Source of the DNA: JAXGRD01 sp040766105 | GTDB taxonomy: Bacteria; Bacillota; Clostridia; Peptostreptococcales; Anaerovoracaceae | Assembly (NCBI GenBank): GCA_040766105.1 | Contig: JAXGRD010000001.1 | Coordinates: 62,001 to 126,000, forward strand | Reading direction: 5' to 3' | Length of the DNA stretch: 64,000 bases | In this document: positions 32,720 to 41,637 of the stretch, one piece after another | Numbering within the stretch: position 1 is the stretch's first letter | How the letters are laid out: each line of letters opens with the position of its first letter | Made by a program: the position numbers and the translations under genes | The notes under the pieces: generated by a model | The model's input: the letters and a program-made list of their open reading frames with translations, nothing else | What the model was told of the DNA's origin: nothing | The model's database searches: none

Positions 32720-34177
32720 CTACTCCTTTCCATTCCAACAATAGGTACAAAGTTTACAGGTATCCACTTGAATAGCCTCCAGCAAATCGTCCAGTCTCTG
32801 GAACTTCAAGCTATCGAAGCGGAGTTTTTTATTCATCATTTCCACCAAGTTATTGTGACGCTCGGAATCGCTGTCCGCATATTCATCCAGGATGTCTCTT
32901 GGGATTTCCATGGTGGGATAGGGATCCTTAGGATTCGCGGAGATCTCTTCTTCCATGCCTTCCAGCTCATAGATACACCGCCTGGTCATCAACTCCCCAT
33001 CGCTGACACTTCTGGAGAAGTTCAAGAACTTGCAGCCGTACATAATGGGCGGGCAAGCCGTCCTTACATGAATTTCCTTTGCTCCGTTTTCAATGAGGTA
33101 GGAAACCGTTTCGCTTAGCTGGGTTCCTCTGACGATGGAGTCATCCACCAAGACGAACTTCTTGTCCTTGATGACCTGAAATACCGGGACCAACTTCATC
33201 TTGGCAATGAGATTTCTCGTCCTTTGGTTTTGGGGCATGAAGCTCCTGGGCCAGGTGGGTGTGTACTTTATCAAGGGGCGGGCATAGGGAATCTTGGAGC
33301 CGTTGGCATAACCTAAGGCGTGAGCGATTCCGCTGTCCGGCACACCGGCAACATAGTCCACTTCCATATCTCCGTCTCTCTTGGCAAGAAGCATCCCGTT
33401 TCGATTTCGCACCAACTCCACATTCTTTCCTTCGTAGATGGATGTGGTGTATCCAAAGTATGTCCACAGGAAGGAACAGATGCGCATCTTCTCTCCCGGA
33501 GGCGATACGGTTTTCTCAGAGTGGGAATTGAGGAAGGCAATTTCCCCCGGTCCTAGCTCCCGCTTGTACTTATATCCGATGTTGATAAAGGCGAAGGATT
33601 CACTGGCGGCACAATAGGAGTCGCCGCTTTTTTTACCGATGATGAGGGGGGTTCTGCCGTACTTGTCCCTTGCGGCATAGAGTCCCTCCTTGGTGAGCAC
33701 CATCATGGTGCAGGATCCCTCTATCTTGTCCTGGGCATTCTTGATGCCGTCCACAATGTCCTTCCCTTGGGATACCAAGGCCGCCACCAGTTCCGTGTTG
33801 TTGATGTGATTTCCGCTCATGGACATGAACTGTCCGTGTCCTTGAGAAATCAATTCCGCAACCAGAGCTTCCTTGTTGTTGATGCGACCCACGGTGGTAA
33901 TGCCGTAATTTCCCTGTTTGCTGTAAACCGTCAAAGGCTGTGGATCTCCGTCGCTAATGGCGCCGATGCCGCTGTTTCCCTTCATGGTTTCCAGTTCCTC
34001 TTCAAACTTGCTACGAAACGCAGAGTTCTCAATATTGTGGATGGATCGATTGAATCCATCCTCCTGAAGGATGCACATGCCACCCTTTTTTGTGCCCAAG
34101 TGGGAGTGGTAGTCTGTTCCGAAAAAGATATCCAGAACACAATCCGTATTGGAGACTACGCCGAAAATTCCACCCAT
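32720..34177 (-). CDS. purF: PurF-like amidophosphoribosyltransferase lacking glutaminase residues
   Basis: A 485-residue PurF homologue in the purine operon. The phosphoribosyltransferase half is intact: PRPP loop VDDSIVRGT at 344-352. The N-terminal glutaminase half is degenerate. The second codon is GGT (Gly), where active enzymes have the nucleophile Cys (MGGIFG, not MCGIFG). The usual HTRYST, HNGN and SD.E motifs are also gone (GAISDGD at 72-78, GRINN at 97-101, SGNHINN at 121-127). Cysteines matching the Fe-S ligands of B. subtilis PurF (recalled) remain: C234, C382 and C474/C477/C480. It may use free ammonia or a partner glutaminase. It is 1 nt from purN and 2 nt from purH. A second normal PurF elsewhere in the genome is possible. 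Confidence 0.93.
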   Translation of the reverse strand: MGGIFGVVSNTDCVLDIFFGTDYHSHLGTKKGGMCILQEDGFNRSIHNIENSAFRSKFEEELETMKGNSGIGAISDGDPQPLTVYSKQGNYGITTVGRINNKEALVAELISQGHGQFMSMSGNHINNTELVAALVSQGKDIVDGIKNAQDKIEGSCTMMVLTKEGLYAARDKYGRTPLIIGKKSGDSYCAASESFAFINIGYKYKRELGPGEIAFLNSHSEKTVSPPGEKMRICSFLWTYFGYTTSIYEGKNVELVRNRNGMLLAKRDGDMEVDYVAGVPDSGIAHALGYANGSKIPYARPLIKYTPTWPRSFMPQNQRTRNLIAKMKLVPVFQVIKDKKFVLVDDSIVRGTQLSETVSYLIENGAKEIHVRTACPPIMYGCKFLNFSRSVSDGELMTRRCIYELEGMEEEISANPKDPYPTMEIPRDILDEYADSDSERHNNLVEMMNKKLRFDSLKFQRLDDLLEAIQVDTCKLCTYCWNGKE

Positions 34178-34178
34178 C

Positions 34179-34775
34179 TTAGCGCCTTCCCTTCTCGATT
34201 ATGGCGATTGCTTTTGGCAGGATTTCATGTTCCGCTTTCAGTACCCTCTTTTGCAACTCCTCCGCGGTGTCGCCTTCCATCACGGGAACGGTCTTCTGGA
34301 GAATGATGTCTCCCGTGTCGATGCCCTCGTCCACATAGTGGACCGTTGCACCTGTTTCCTTTTCTCCGTCGGCAATCACTTGCTTATGTACTTCCAGTCC
34401 GTAGCACTCCTTTCCTCCGTGAAGGGGAAGAAGTGCAGGATGAACGTTGATGATTCTTCCTTCATAGGCCTCAATGACCTTGGGCGGTAGGATGGAAAGA
34501 TAGCCGGCAAGAACCACCAGGTCAGTCCTCTCTCCGTCCAGATACATCTTGATGGCATCCATTCGATCACGAATGTCGTTGTATTCGTGCTTGGTCACCG
34601 CTACGGCAGGAATCTCTGCGTCTTCCGCTCGCTTTAAGGCATAGGCTTCCGCCTTGGATGAAATAACTTGGACGATCTTCACATTTTCCAAACTGCCGTC
34701 CTCGATGGCATCCATGATTGCCTGCAGGTTGGACCCGTTACCGGAAACCAGCACACTTATTCTAAGCTTCTCCAT
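34179..34775 (-). CDS. purN: Phosphoribosylglycinamide formyltransferase
   Basis: A 198-residue folate-dependent GAR transformylase. Signatures are 'ISVLVSGNGSNLQAIMDA' at the N-terminus, 'VLAGYLSILPPKVIEAY', 'INVHPALLP' (the catalytic Asn-His) and 'ATVHYVDEGIDTGDIILQ' with the catalytic Asp. The length is normal. It overlaps purM by 14 nt and lies 1 nt before purF. Confidence 0.96.
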   Translation of the reverse strand: MEKLRISVLVSGNGSNLQAIMDAIEDGSLENVKIVQVISSKAEAYALKRAEDAEIPAVAVTKHEYNDIRDRMDAIKMYLDGERTDLVVLAGYLSILPPKVIEAYEGRIINVHPALLPLHGGKECYGLEVHKQVIADGEKETGATVHYVDEGIDTGDIILQKTVPVMEGDTAEELQKRVLKAEHEILPKAIAIIEKGRR

Positions 34776-35805
34776 TGATTTTCACCCTTTCTCCATCCTC
34801 CGAAACGGTTCTGCCGATGATTCTCGCTCCTTCACCCACAGCCGCCAGAGCCTCTACAACCTTCTGTCCATCTTCTTCCGACACGAACATCATCATTCCG
34901 ATGCCCATGTTGAAGGTGGCAAACATCTCCATTAATGCAATTTCGCCGCACCTTTGGATTTCTTTGAATATGGGAAGAATCTCCCAACTGCCCAATTGAA
35001 ACTCCGCACCCACGCCCCGGGGAAGAACTCTGGGTACGTTCTCAAAAAATCCGCCGCCGGTAACATGGACGATGCCTTTCACATGAAAGTTTGGTATGAC
35101 CTCATTGCATGCCTTGGCATATATTTTGGTGGGTCTGAGAAGAGCCTCGCCCAGGGTCTCCCCCAAGCCATCCAAATATGCATCCGGCTTGTATCCCATC
35201 TTGTCAAAGAAGACCTTTCGCACCAGAGAATATCCATTGCTGTGGATCCCGCTGGAAGGGATGCCCACAATGACATCGCCGGGCCTTATCTTCTCCCCGG
35301 TGATAATCTTCTCCTTGTCCACGATTCCTACACTGAATCCGGCCATATCATATTCCCCGTCTCCGTAGAACCCGGGCATTTCGGCCGTTTCTCCACCAAT
35401 CAAGGCGCTTTCTGCTTGGACACAGCCCTCGGCAATGCCGGAGACGATGTCCGCCACCTTCTCCGCACCCACCTTTCCAGTGGCAATGTAGTCCAGGAAG
35501 AAGAGGGGTTTTGCTCCCTGGCACAGGATGTCGTTGACACACATGGCCACGCAGTCGATGCCCACCGTGTCATGCTTGTCCATCATAAATGCAATCTTCA
35601 GCTTGGTTCCCACACCGTCGGTGCCGCTGACGAGAACAGGCTCCTTCATTCCTTCCACGGGAAGACGGAAGAGGCCCCCAAAGCCGCCTAAGCCGGTAAG
35701 CACGTTATCGTTGAAGGTTCGCTTTACATGGTCCTTCATCAGCTTGACCGCTCGTTCCCCTTCTTTTGTATCTACGCCCGCATCCTTATAGGTTAACGTT
35801 CCCAT
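34762..35805 (-). CDS. purM: Phosphoribosylformylglycinamidine cyclo-ligase
   Basis: A 347-residue AIR synthetase. 'LTYKDAGVDTKEGERAVKLM' is the PurM N-terminus, and 'GTDGVGTKLKIAF', 'DCVAMCVNDILCQGAKPLFF' and 'GGETAEMPGFY' are the ATP/substrate blocks. The ATG at 35805 is used because AGGAGG precedes it and the longer frame to 35919 runs into purC. It overlaps purN by 14 nt, implying coupled translation. Confidence 0.97.
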   Translation of the reverse strand: MGTLTYKDAGVDTKEGERAVKLMKDHVKRTFNDNVLTGLGGFGGLFRLPVEGMKEPVLVSGTDGVGTKLKIAFMMDKHDTVGIDCVAMCVNDILCQGAKPLFFLDYIATGKVGAEKVADIVSGIAEGCVQAESALIGGETAEMPGFYGDGEYDMAGFSVGIVDKEKIITGEKIRPGDVIVGIPSSGIHSNGYSLVRKVFFDKMGYKPDAYLDGLGETLGEALLRPTKIYAKACNEVIPNFHVKGIVHVTGGGFFENVPRVLPRGVGAEFQLGSWEILPIFKEIQRCGEIALMEMFATFNMGIGMMMFVSEEDGQKVVEALAAVGEGARIIGRTVSEDGERVKINGEA

Positions 35806-35813
35806 GGTGCCTC

Positions 35814-36518
35814 CTATTTCTGTATTCGTTCCAAAACTTCTCGGTACGTCTCTTCCAGGTTTCCAAGGTCTCTTCGGAAGCGATCCTTGTCCATCTTTTC
35901 GTTGGTCTTCACATCCCATAGTCTGCAGGTGTCCGGGCTGATTTCGTCCGCCAAAATAATTTCTCCTTCAGCCATGCCGAACTCAATCTTAAAGTCGATT
36001 AGCTTCAGGCCCTTGTCCAAGAAGAACTCCTTGAGAGCGTCGTTGACCATAAAGGCATATTTACGGAGAAGATCCATCTGATCCTGTGTGGCAAGACCCA
36101 GTGCCATGGCATGGTCTTCACACATGAGGGGATCCCCCAGATCGTCATTCTTGTAAGAAACCTCAAAGGTGGGCTTCTCAAACACGATGCCTTCTTCTAC
36201 ACCGTATCTCTTCGCAAAGGATCCGGCAGATACGTTTCGAACGATGACTTCCAAGGGAAGAATCTTCACTGCTTTTACCACCGTCTCCCTCTCGGAAAGC
36301 TGCTCCACAAAGTGGGTGGGGATGCCTTTTTCCGCCAACATCTGAAAGATGATGTTGCTCATGGTGTTGTTGATGACACCCTTCCCTGTGATTTGACCTT
36401 TTTTCTCTCCGTTGAAAGCGGTGGCATCGTCCTTATAGTCAACGATGAGGAGCTTAGGATCATCGGTCTTAAAAACCTTCTTTGCCTTTCCTTCATATAA
36501 TTGTTCCAACTTTTTCAT
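35814..36518 (-). CDS. purC: SAICAR synthetase
   Basis: A 234-residue ligase that adds aspartate to CAIR. It has 'LYEGKAKKVFKTDDPKLLIV' at the start, 'KLIDFKIEFGMAEGEIILADEI' and 'PDTCRLWD' near the C-terminus. The length is normal for the bacterial short form. It starts 1 nt after the purE stop and is followed 8 nt later by purM. Confidence 0.97.
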   Translation of the reverse strand: MKKLEQLYEGKAKKVFKTDDPKLLIVDYKDDATAFNGEKKGQITGKGVINNTMSNIIFQMLAEKGIPTHFVEQLSERETVVKAVKILPLEVIVRNVSAGSFAKRYGVEEGIVFEKPTFEVSYKNDDLGDPLMCEDHAMALGLATQDQMDLLRKYAFMVNDALKEFFLDKGLKLIDFKIEFGMAEGEIILADEISPDTCRLWDVKTNEKMDKDRFRRDLGNLEETYREVLERIQK

Positions 36519-36519
36519 G

Positions 36520-37005
36520 TTATTCCCTCCCTGTAAATTCCTGATCTATGGCGATGATTTCTTCTTCCATCTTTTTCTTGTATTCCTTAAACGCATCCCG
36601 CAAGGCAGGATATTTTATGCTCATCATCTGGACAGCCAATAGGGCCGCATTCTCTCCGCCCCCGATGGCCACGGTTGCCACGGGAACTCCCTTTGGCATC
36701 TGCACCACTGACAGGAGGGAATCCATTCCTCCCAGGTCGCTGGTCTTCATAGGGATGCCGATTACGGGAAGAGGAGAGTTTCCTGCCAAGACGCCCGCCA
36801 AGTGGGCTGCCTTTCCCGCAGCGGCGATGATGACGTCGAAGCCCCTTTCTTCTGCATGTTGGGCAAAGTCTTCCGCCACCTTAGGTGTGCGGTGGGCGGA
36901 TATCACTCTGGTTTCAAAGGGTACTTGGAACCCTCTGAGGATTTCTTCTGTTTTCTCCAGTACGGGATAGTCGGATTTACTTCCCATTACGATTGCTACT
37001 TTCAT
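36520..37005 (-). CDS. purE: N5-CAIR mutase / AIR carboxylase
   Basis: A 161-residue PurE. It has 'IVMGSKSDYPVLEKTEE', 'VISAHRTP', 'AAAGKAAHLAGVLAG' and 'MDSLLSVVQMPKGVPVATVAI'. Class I PurE uses N5-CAIR made by PurK, while class II carboxylates AIR directly. No purK lies in this operon and the 'AGKAAHL' loop differs from the usual 'AGGAAHL' of class I, so a class II role is possible but not shown. It lies between purL and purC with 1 nt to purC. Confidence 0.94.
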   Translation of the reverse strand: MKVAIVMGSKSDYPVLEKTEEILRGFQVPFETRVISAHRTPKVAEDFAQHAEERGFDVIIAAAGKAAHLAGVLAGNSPLPVIGIPMKTSDLGGMDSLLSVVQMPKGVPVATVAIGGGENAALLAVQMMSIKYPALRDAFKEYKKKMEEEIIAIDQEFTGRE

Positions 37006-37014
37006 CTTGACCTC

Positions 37015-40000
37015 CTATTTGAAATATGCCACACCGGATGCAAAGAGCTTCATGTCCTTGTTTCCGGGGATGTTCTTATGTACGAATTCTCCTGTCCGCT
37101 CTCCATGGCCCATCTTGCCGAAGATTCTGCCGTCAGGGCTGGTGAGCCCTTCCACTGCCATGACCGAGTTGTTGGGGTTGTAGCGGATGTCCAAGGAAGG
37201 CTTTCCGTCAAGGTCCACATACTGGGTGGCAATCTGTCCGTTCTCTCCCAAGGTTTTCAATTCTTCCTTGCTGCAGATAAACTTTCCTTCTCCGTTGGAA
37301 ACGGGCATGGTGTACACGTCTCCCACCTGCGTGCCCCAAAGCCAAGGGCTCTTCCTGCTGGCGATTCTCGTGCGCACCATTGTGGATTGGTGTCTGCCGA
37401 TTTGATTGGTTGCCAGGGTAGGACTGTCTTCTCGGGCAGGGAGAATCTTGCCATAGGGTAGCAAGCCCAGTTTAATCAGTGCCTGGAATCCGTTACAGAT
37501 GCCCAACATGAGGCCGTCTCGGTTCTCCATCAGGTCTGCCACACCTTCGCTGATACGTGGGTTGCGGAAGATGGCGGTGATAAACTTGGCCGATCCATCC
37601 GGCTCATCTCCACCGGAAAATCCACCGGGGAGCATGATGATCTGACTTTCCTTGATCTTCTCTGCCAGCTGTGCAATGGATTCCTCCAAGGCTGTCGCCG
37701 TCAAGTTGCGAATGAGGAAGATCTCCGGCTGGCCGCCTGTCTTTTCAAAGGCACGGGCAGTATCCGTTTCACAGTTGGTGCCGGGGAAGGTAGGAATCAA
37801 AATCCTCGGCTTAGCCACCTTGATGGCTGGACCGGTCACAATGGGTTCCGCTGCAGGTGCGGTTTCAACAGTTTCCTCCGATTTTTCCTCCTTAACATCC
37901 GTGGGGAAGACGCTTTCCAAAGGTGCTTCCCATCGTCGAATGACTTCGTTTAGGCTGATCTTCTTTTCTTCTCCATCGTCTTGGAGCTTGATGCTGGCCT
38001 GTTCTGTGGTCTGTCCCACTACCTTGTAGAAACTTCCCCCAAACAGCGCTTCTATATCTTCTTTCTTGCCGACTTCCAGCAAGACATCCCCATAGGCATA
38101 ACCCTTCCATTCCTCTTCCGTCAGGTCTTGGAAGACGCCACCGATTTTGTTTCCAACGGCCATCTTCACGGCACCCATGAAGATGCCGCCTCTTCCCAGG
38201 GCACAGGCGGACAGAATCTTTCCGGCTTCCGCCAGCTCTCTCACCTTGTCCATGTTGTCCTTGTATGTGTCAAAGTCAATCATCTGTCTGTCGTCCCAAG
38301 GTGTCTTTATGAGAACCAGTTGGCTTCCCGCCTTCTTCCACTCTGTGGAGATGACTTCTTCTGCATCAATGGTATTCACTGCAAAGGAAACCAGTGCAGG
38401 TGGCACATTAATATCCATAAAGGTTCCGGACATGGAGTCCTTTCCGCCGATGGAGGGGATTTCCAGTTCCTTTTGGACCTTAAGTGCTCCGAGAAGAGCC
38501 GCCATGGGCTTGCCCCAGGCTTCGTCTCCGGTGAGTTTTTCAAAGTACTCCTGGAAGGTGAGTCGAATCTTTCTCCGGTCTCCTCCCATTGCCACGTTCT
38601 TCGTCACCGAGTCGATGACGGCAATGACGGCACCGTGGAAGGGGCTTGCCTTTGCCATCTTTGGATCGAAGCCAAAGGTCATGAGGGTCGCTGTTCGCGT
38701 GTCGTCCTTTAAGACCGGTAGCTTTGATGCCATTCCCATGGCAGGGGAAAGCTGGTACTTTCCGCCTAAGGGAGCCAGCACTGTGGCGGCACCGATGGTG
38801 GAGTCAAAGCGATCGATCAGTCCCTTTTGGCTGCAGCAATTCAAATCGGAAAGATAGTCCTCCGCATCTGCCGGCAGGGGCATGTCTGCAATGTTCCCCT
38901 GGCTCTTTACCTTTACCGTTGCATATTGCTTGGCACCGTTGGTGTTGAGGAAGTCTCTGGACAGGTTGAGGATTTCCTTTCCTCTCCAAACCATCTTCAC
39001 CCTGTTTGTATCTGTCACCCGGGCAACCGTAGTAGCCTCTAAGTTTTCTTCTTCTGCGAAGGAGATGAAGGCTTCTTCGTCTTCCTTGGCAATGACCACA
39101 GCCATTCTTTCCTGTGATTCGGAGATGGCCAGTTCCGTTCCGTCCAAGCCATCGTACTTCTTGGGCACCGCATCCAAATCAATGTCAAGGCCGTCCGCCA
39201 ATTCACCAATGGCGACGGAAACACCGCCGGCACCAAAGTCGTTACATCGCTTGATCAATGTAGCAACTTCCTTTCTTCGGAAAAGTCGCTGCAAATTTCT
39301 TTCCACGGGGGGATTTCCTTTTTGGACCTCCGCACCGCATTGGGTAATGGAGTCCTCCGTGTGTTCCTTAGAAGAACCTGTGGCACCGCCACAGCCGTCT
39401 CTTCCCGTACGACCACCTACCAAGATGATCACATCACCCGGCGCCGGTCTTTCTCTCACCACGTGATCCGCCGGGGCTGCGCCGATAACCGCGCCCAATT
39501 CCATGCGCTTTGCAACATAATCTTCGTCATATATTTCCGTCACTTGACCGGTGGCCAGGCCGATTTGGTTACCGTAGGAACTGTAGCCTTGTGCGGCCTC
39601 TCGTACAATTTTGATTTGGGGCAATTTCCCCGGCAAAGTCTCATCTACCGGCATCCTTGGATCCGCTGCACCGGTGATGCGCATGGCCTGGTAAACGTAT
39701 ACTCTTCCAGAGAGAGGGTCTCTAATGGCACCGCCCAAACAAGTTGCCGCACCACCAAAGGGCTCAATTTCCGTAGGATGGTTGTGGGTCTCGTTCTTGA
39801 ACATCACCAGCCAGTCTTCATCCTTGCCGTCTATGTTTGCCTTCACCTTGATGGAGCAGGCGTTGATTTCCTCCGACTCGTCGATGTCGTCCGCTTTTCC
39901 AGCTTTTTTCAGGTACTTGGCACCAATGCTGGCCATGTCCATGAGACAGAGATCCTTCTTCCGATCTCCGTACACGGACTTACGCATTTCCATATATTCG

Positions 40001-40758
40001 GTAAAGGCTTCCTTTACCAGCTCTCCGTAGGGTCCGTCTTCAAAGTAGATGTCCGTCAACTCCGTGAAGAAGGTAGTGTGTCTGCAATGGTCCGACCAGT
40101 AGGTGTCGATGACCAGAAGTTCCGTAATGGTGGGGTCTCGCTTTTCTTCCTCCACATAATATTTGTGTATGTGAAGAAGATCCTCCCTGCTCATGGCAAA
40201 GCCCATCTCCTGACGGTACTCTTCCAATTCTTCCTTTGTCTTCTCACGGAAGCCTTCCACCACAGCAACGTCAGCGGGAACTTCCATTTCCATTTCCAAG
40301 GTGTCCGGCTTTTCCGGGGAGGCCTCTCTGGAGTCCACCGGGTTTATTACATAGCCCTTGATTGCTTCCACATCTTCTCGGGACAGGTCCCCCGACAAGA
40401 GGATGACCCTTGCAAACTTCACTTCCACCGATACCCCCGGCTTCAGCAAGCGGATGCACTGTGCGGCAGAGTCTGCCCTTTGGTCATATTGTCCGGGAAG
40501 ATATTCCACTGCAAAAAAAATCGCAGATTCAGGCAGGTCCAAGGTCTCGTCTGTTGCCTTGTCAATCGCCGGCTCTGCAAAAACTGCATATTTTGCCATC
40601 TCATATAGTTCTTCATCCACTCCGTCCATGTCATAGCGGTTGATTACCCTGAGGGACTCCAACCCGTCCATGTGGAGATTTTGCTTGATATCCGAAAAAA
40701 GCCCTTTCGCCTCAACGGCAAACTCCTTCTTTTTTTCGACAAATACTCTTCTTACCAT
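37015..40758 (-). CDS. purL: Phosphoribosylformylglycinamidine synthase, single-chain form
   Basis: A 1247-residue FGAM synthase that combines the PurS-like N-domain, the ATP-binding PurL core and a C-terminal PurQ glutaminase, instead of the separate PurS/Q/L of Bacillus. The core has 'KNETHNHPTEIEPFGGAATCLGG', seen in shorter pieces as NETHNHPTEI and FGGAATC, and 'GGRTGRDGCGGATGSS'. The PurQ part starts near residue 990 ('ILIPTFPGTNCETDTA'), with nucleophile Cys in 'LGICNGFQ' and a later 'GHGERTG'. A Glu/Thr/Pro-rich linker of about 30 residues joins core and glutaminase. It is the first gene of the operon, behind a palindromic operator and a leader hairpin. Confidence 0.96.
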   Translation of the reverse strand: MVRRVFVEKKKEFAVEAKGLFSDIKQNLHMDGLESLRVINRYDMDGVDEELYEMAKYAVFAEPAIDKATDETLDLPESAIFFAVEYLPGQYDQRADSAAQCIRLLKPGVSVEVKFARVILLSGDLSREDVEAIKGYVINPVDSREASPEKPDTLEMEMEVPADVAVVEGFREKTKEELEEYRQEMGFAMSREDLLHIHKYYVEEEKRDPTITELLVIDTYWSDHCRHTTFFTELTDIYFEDGPYGELVKEAFTEYMEMRKSVYGDRKKDLCLMDMASIGAKYLKKAGKADDIDESEEINACSIKVKANIDGKDEDWLVMFKNETHNHPTEIEPFGGAATCLGGAIRDPLSGRVYVYQAMRITGAADPRMPVDETLPGKLPQIKIVREAAQGYSSYGNQIGLATGQVTEIYDEDYVAKRMELGAVIGAAPADHVVRERPAPGDVIILVGGRTGRDGCGGATGSSKEHTEDSITQCGAEVQKGNPPVERNLQRLFRRKEVATLIKRCNDFGAGGVSVAIGELADGLDIDLDAVPKKYDGLDGTELAISESQERMAVVIAKEDEEAFISFAEEENLEATTVARVTDTNRVKMVWRGKEILNLSRDFLNTNGAKQYATVKVKSQGNIADMPLPADAEDYLSDLNCCSQKGLIDRFDSTIGAATVLAPLGGKYQLSPAMGMASKLPVLKDDTRTATLMTFGFDPKMAKASPFHGAVIAVIDSVTKNVAMGGDRRKIRLTFQEYFEKLTGDEAWGKPMAALLGALKVQKELEIPSIGGKDSMSGTFMDINVPPALVSFAVNTIDAEEVISTEWKKAGSQLVLIKTPWDDRQMIDFDTYKDNMDKVRELAEAGKILSACALGRGGIFMGAVKMAVGNKIGGVFQDLTEEEWKGYAYGDVLLEVGKKEDIEALFGGSFYKVVGQTTEQASIKLQDDGEEKKISLNEVIRRWEAPLESVFPTDVKEEKSEETVETAPAAEPIVTGPAIKVAKPRILIPTFPGTNCETDTARAFEKTGGQPEIFLIRNLTATALEESIAQLAEKIKESQIIMLPGGFSGGDEPDGSAKFITAIFRNPRISEGVADLMENRDGLMLGICNGFQALIKLGLLPYGKILPAREDSPTLATNQIGRHQSTMVRTRIASRKSPWLWGTQVGDVYTMPVSNGEGKFICSKEELKTLGENGQIATQYVDLDGKPSLDIRYNPNNSVMAVEGLTSPDGRIFGKMGHGERTGEFVHKNIPGNKDMKLFASGVAYFK

Positions 40759-40811
40759 TGCCTTCCCTTTCTCACAATATGGGATTCATTTTCACACCCC
40801 CATGGTATCAC

Positions 40812-40837
40812 AAAAGGAGGGATTTTTCCCTCCTTTT
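40812..40837 (-). terminator. Perfect 11-bp hairpin in front of purL (attenuator or upstream terminator)
   Basis: AAAAGGAGGGA (40812-40822) pairs perfectly with TCCCTCCTTTT (40827-40837) around a 4-nt loop. On the minus strand it lies between the palindrome at 40855-40878 and the purL start. It either ends the upstream acetyltransferase transcript or is an attenuator in the purL leader. Confidence 0.65.
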
Positions 40838-40854
40838 AGAAAGTTTTTAATTTT

Positions 40855-40878
40855 ATAGTTCGTATTAATACGAACTAT
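40855..40878. promoter_or_regulatory. 24-bp perfect palindrome upstream of the purine operon
   Basis: A flawless 24-bp palindrome, ATAGTTCGTA-TTAA-TACGAACTAT, 97-120 nt before purL. It contains CGAAC half-sites like the core of the Bacillus PurR PurBox, but arranged as one tight palindrome. A TATAAA (-10-like, minus strand, 40857-40852) overlaps its edge, so a bound repressor would block a promoter there. The regulator is unknown. Confidence 0.65.
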
Positions 40879-40903
40879 TTAAAGTGCTCGGATATCTATC
40901 GTT

Positions 40904-41467
40904 CTATATTCTCTGCAACCGGCCGTTTACTTCCTGATACTTCTTTCCACACTTTTCACAGTCCAAGCCATAGTGAAGAATCTCTCCGCACTCGCAGACC
41001 CAACCGATCTTCTTGGCAGGAACGCCCGCTACCAATGCATAGTCTATTACAGGCTGAAGCACTACCGCTCCTGCTGCCACCATGGCAAACTTGCCGATGT
41101 CATTTCCGCAGACGATGGTCGCATTGGCACCGACTGTCGCTCCTTCACGGATCGTTGTGCTCTTATACACCTGATGCCCTTTGGTCGTTCTGCCTCGTGG
41201 AATTCTATCATTCGTGAAAACCATGGATGAACCCAAATACACGCCTTCCTCCAGTATAACACCTTCCGGAACAGACACATTGCTCTGTATGGTACATTCG
41301 TTTCCCACGATAACGTTCTTCCCGATCACTACATAGTGGTCAAAGGCACAGTTGTCCCCAATACGGGCACCTTCCTGCATGTGACAGAAATTTAGAATTT
41401 CCGTCCCCTGTCCTACGACAACGTTATCATCTACGAAACTGGATACATGTATAAAATTGTAATTCAT
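40904..41467 (-). CDS. Hexapeptide-repeat acetyltransferase with C-terminal zinc ribbon
   Basis: A 187-residue left-handed beta-helix acyltransferase. Imperfect hexapeptide repeats run from about 12 to 145 (for example 'ARIGDNCAFDHYVVIGKNV' and 'ATVGANATIVCGNDIG'). The order and the 'GVPAKKIGW' ending resemble sugar N-acetyltransferases of the WbpD/WlbB type, which acetylate amino sugars of surface polysaccharides. A short C-terminal tail has CECG and CEKCG, a zinc ribbon. It stands alone on the minus strand ahead of purL and shows no polysaccharide genes nearby, so the substrate is open. Confidence 0.85.
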   Translation of the reverse strand: MNYNFIHVSSFVDDNVVVGQGTEILNFCHMQEGARIGDNCAFDHYVVIGKNVIVGNECTIQSNVSVPEGVILEEGVYLGSSMVFTNDRIPRGRTTKGHQVYKSTTIREGATVGANATIVCGNDIGKFAMVAAGAVVLQPVIDYALVAGVPAKKIGWVCECGEILHYGLDCEKCGKKYQEVNGRLQRI

Positions 41468-41561
41468 AATTGGTTACCTCTCCTTTTCGAACTTTTTCCT
41501 GAAAAACAGTATATCAGAAGTATCCGCTTTTGTGTAGATAAAAAGACATGTATACAAGGTC

Positions 41562-41590
41562 TTGCATTTTTCTTCTCAATAAACTATTCT
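41562..41590 (+). promoter_or_regulatory. Promoter of the lipoprotein gene
   Basis: TTGCAT (41562-41567), 17-bp spacer, TATTCT (41585-41590), 48 nt before the start at 41638. Confidence 0.55.
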
Positions 41591-41637
41591 ATTACTATCA
41601 AATGTATCAACATTGTATGAGAATGAGAGGTGTCTCT

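Noticed and set aside
39322..40608. 428-codon plus-strand frame
   Set aside because: Antisense to purL; no start context or domain support.
40759..40903. Purine riboswitch upstream of purL
   Set aside because: The conserved core (junction elements of guanine/adenine riboswitches) was not found; only a palindrome and a simple hairpin are present.
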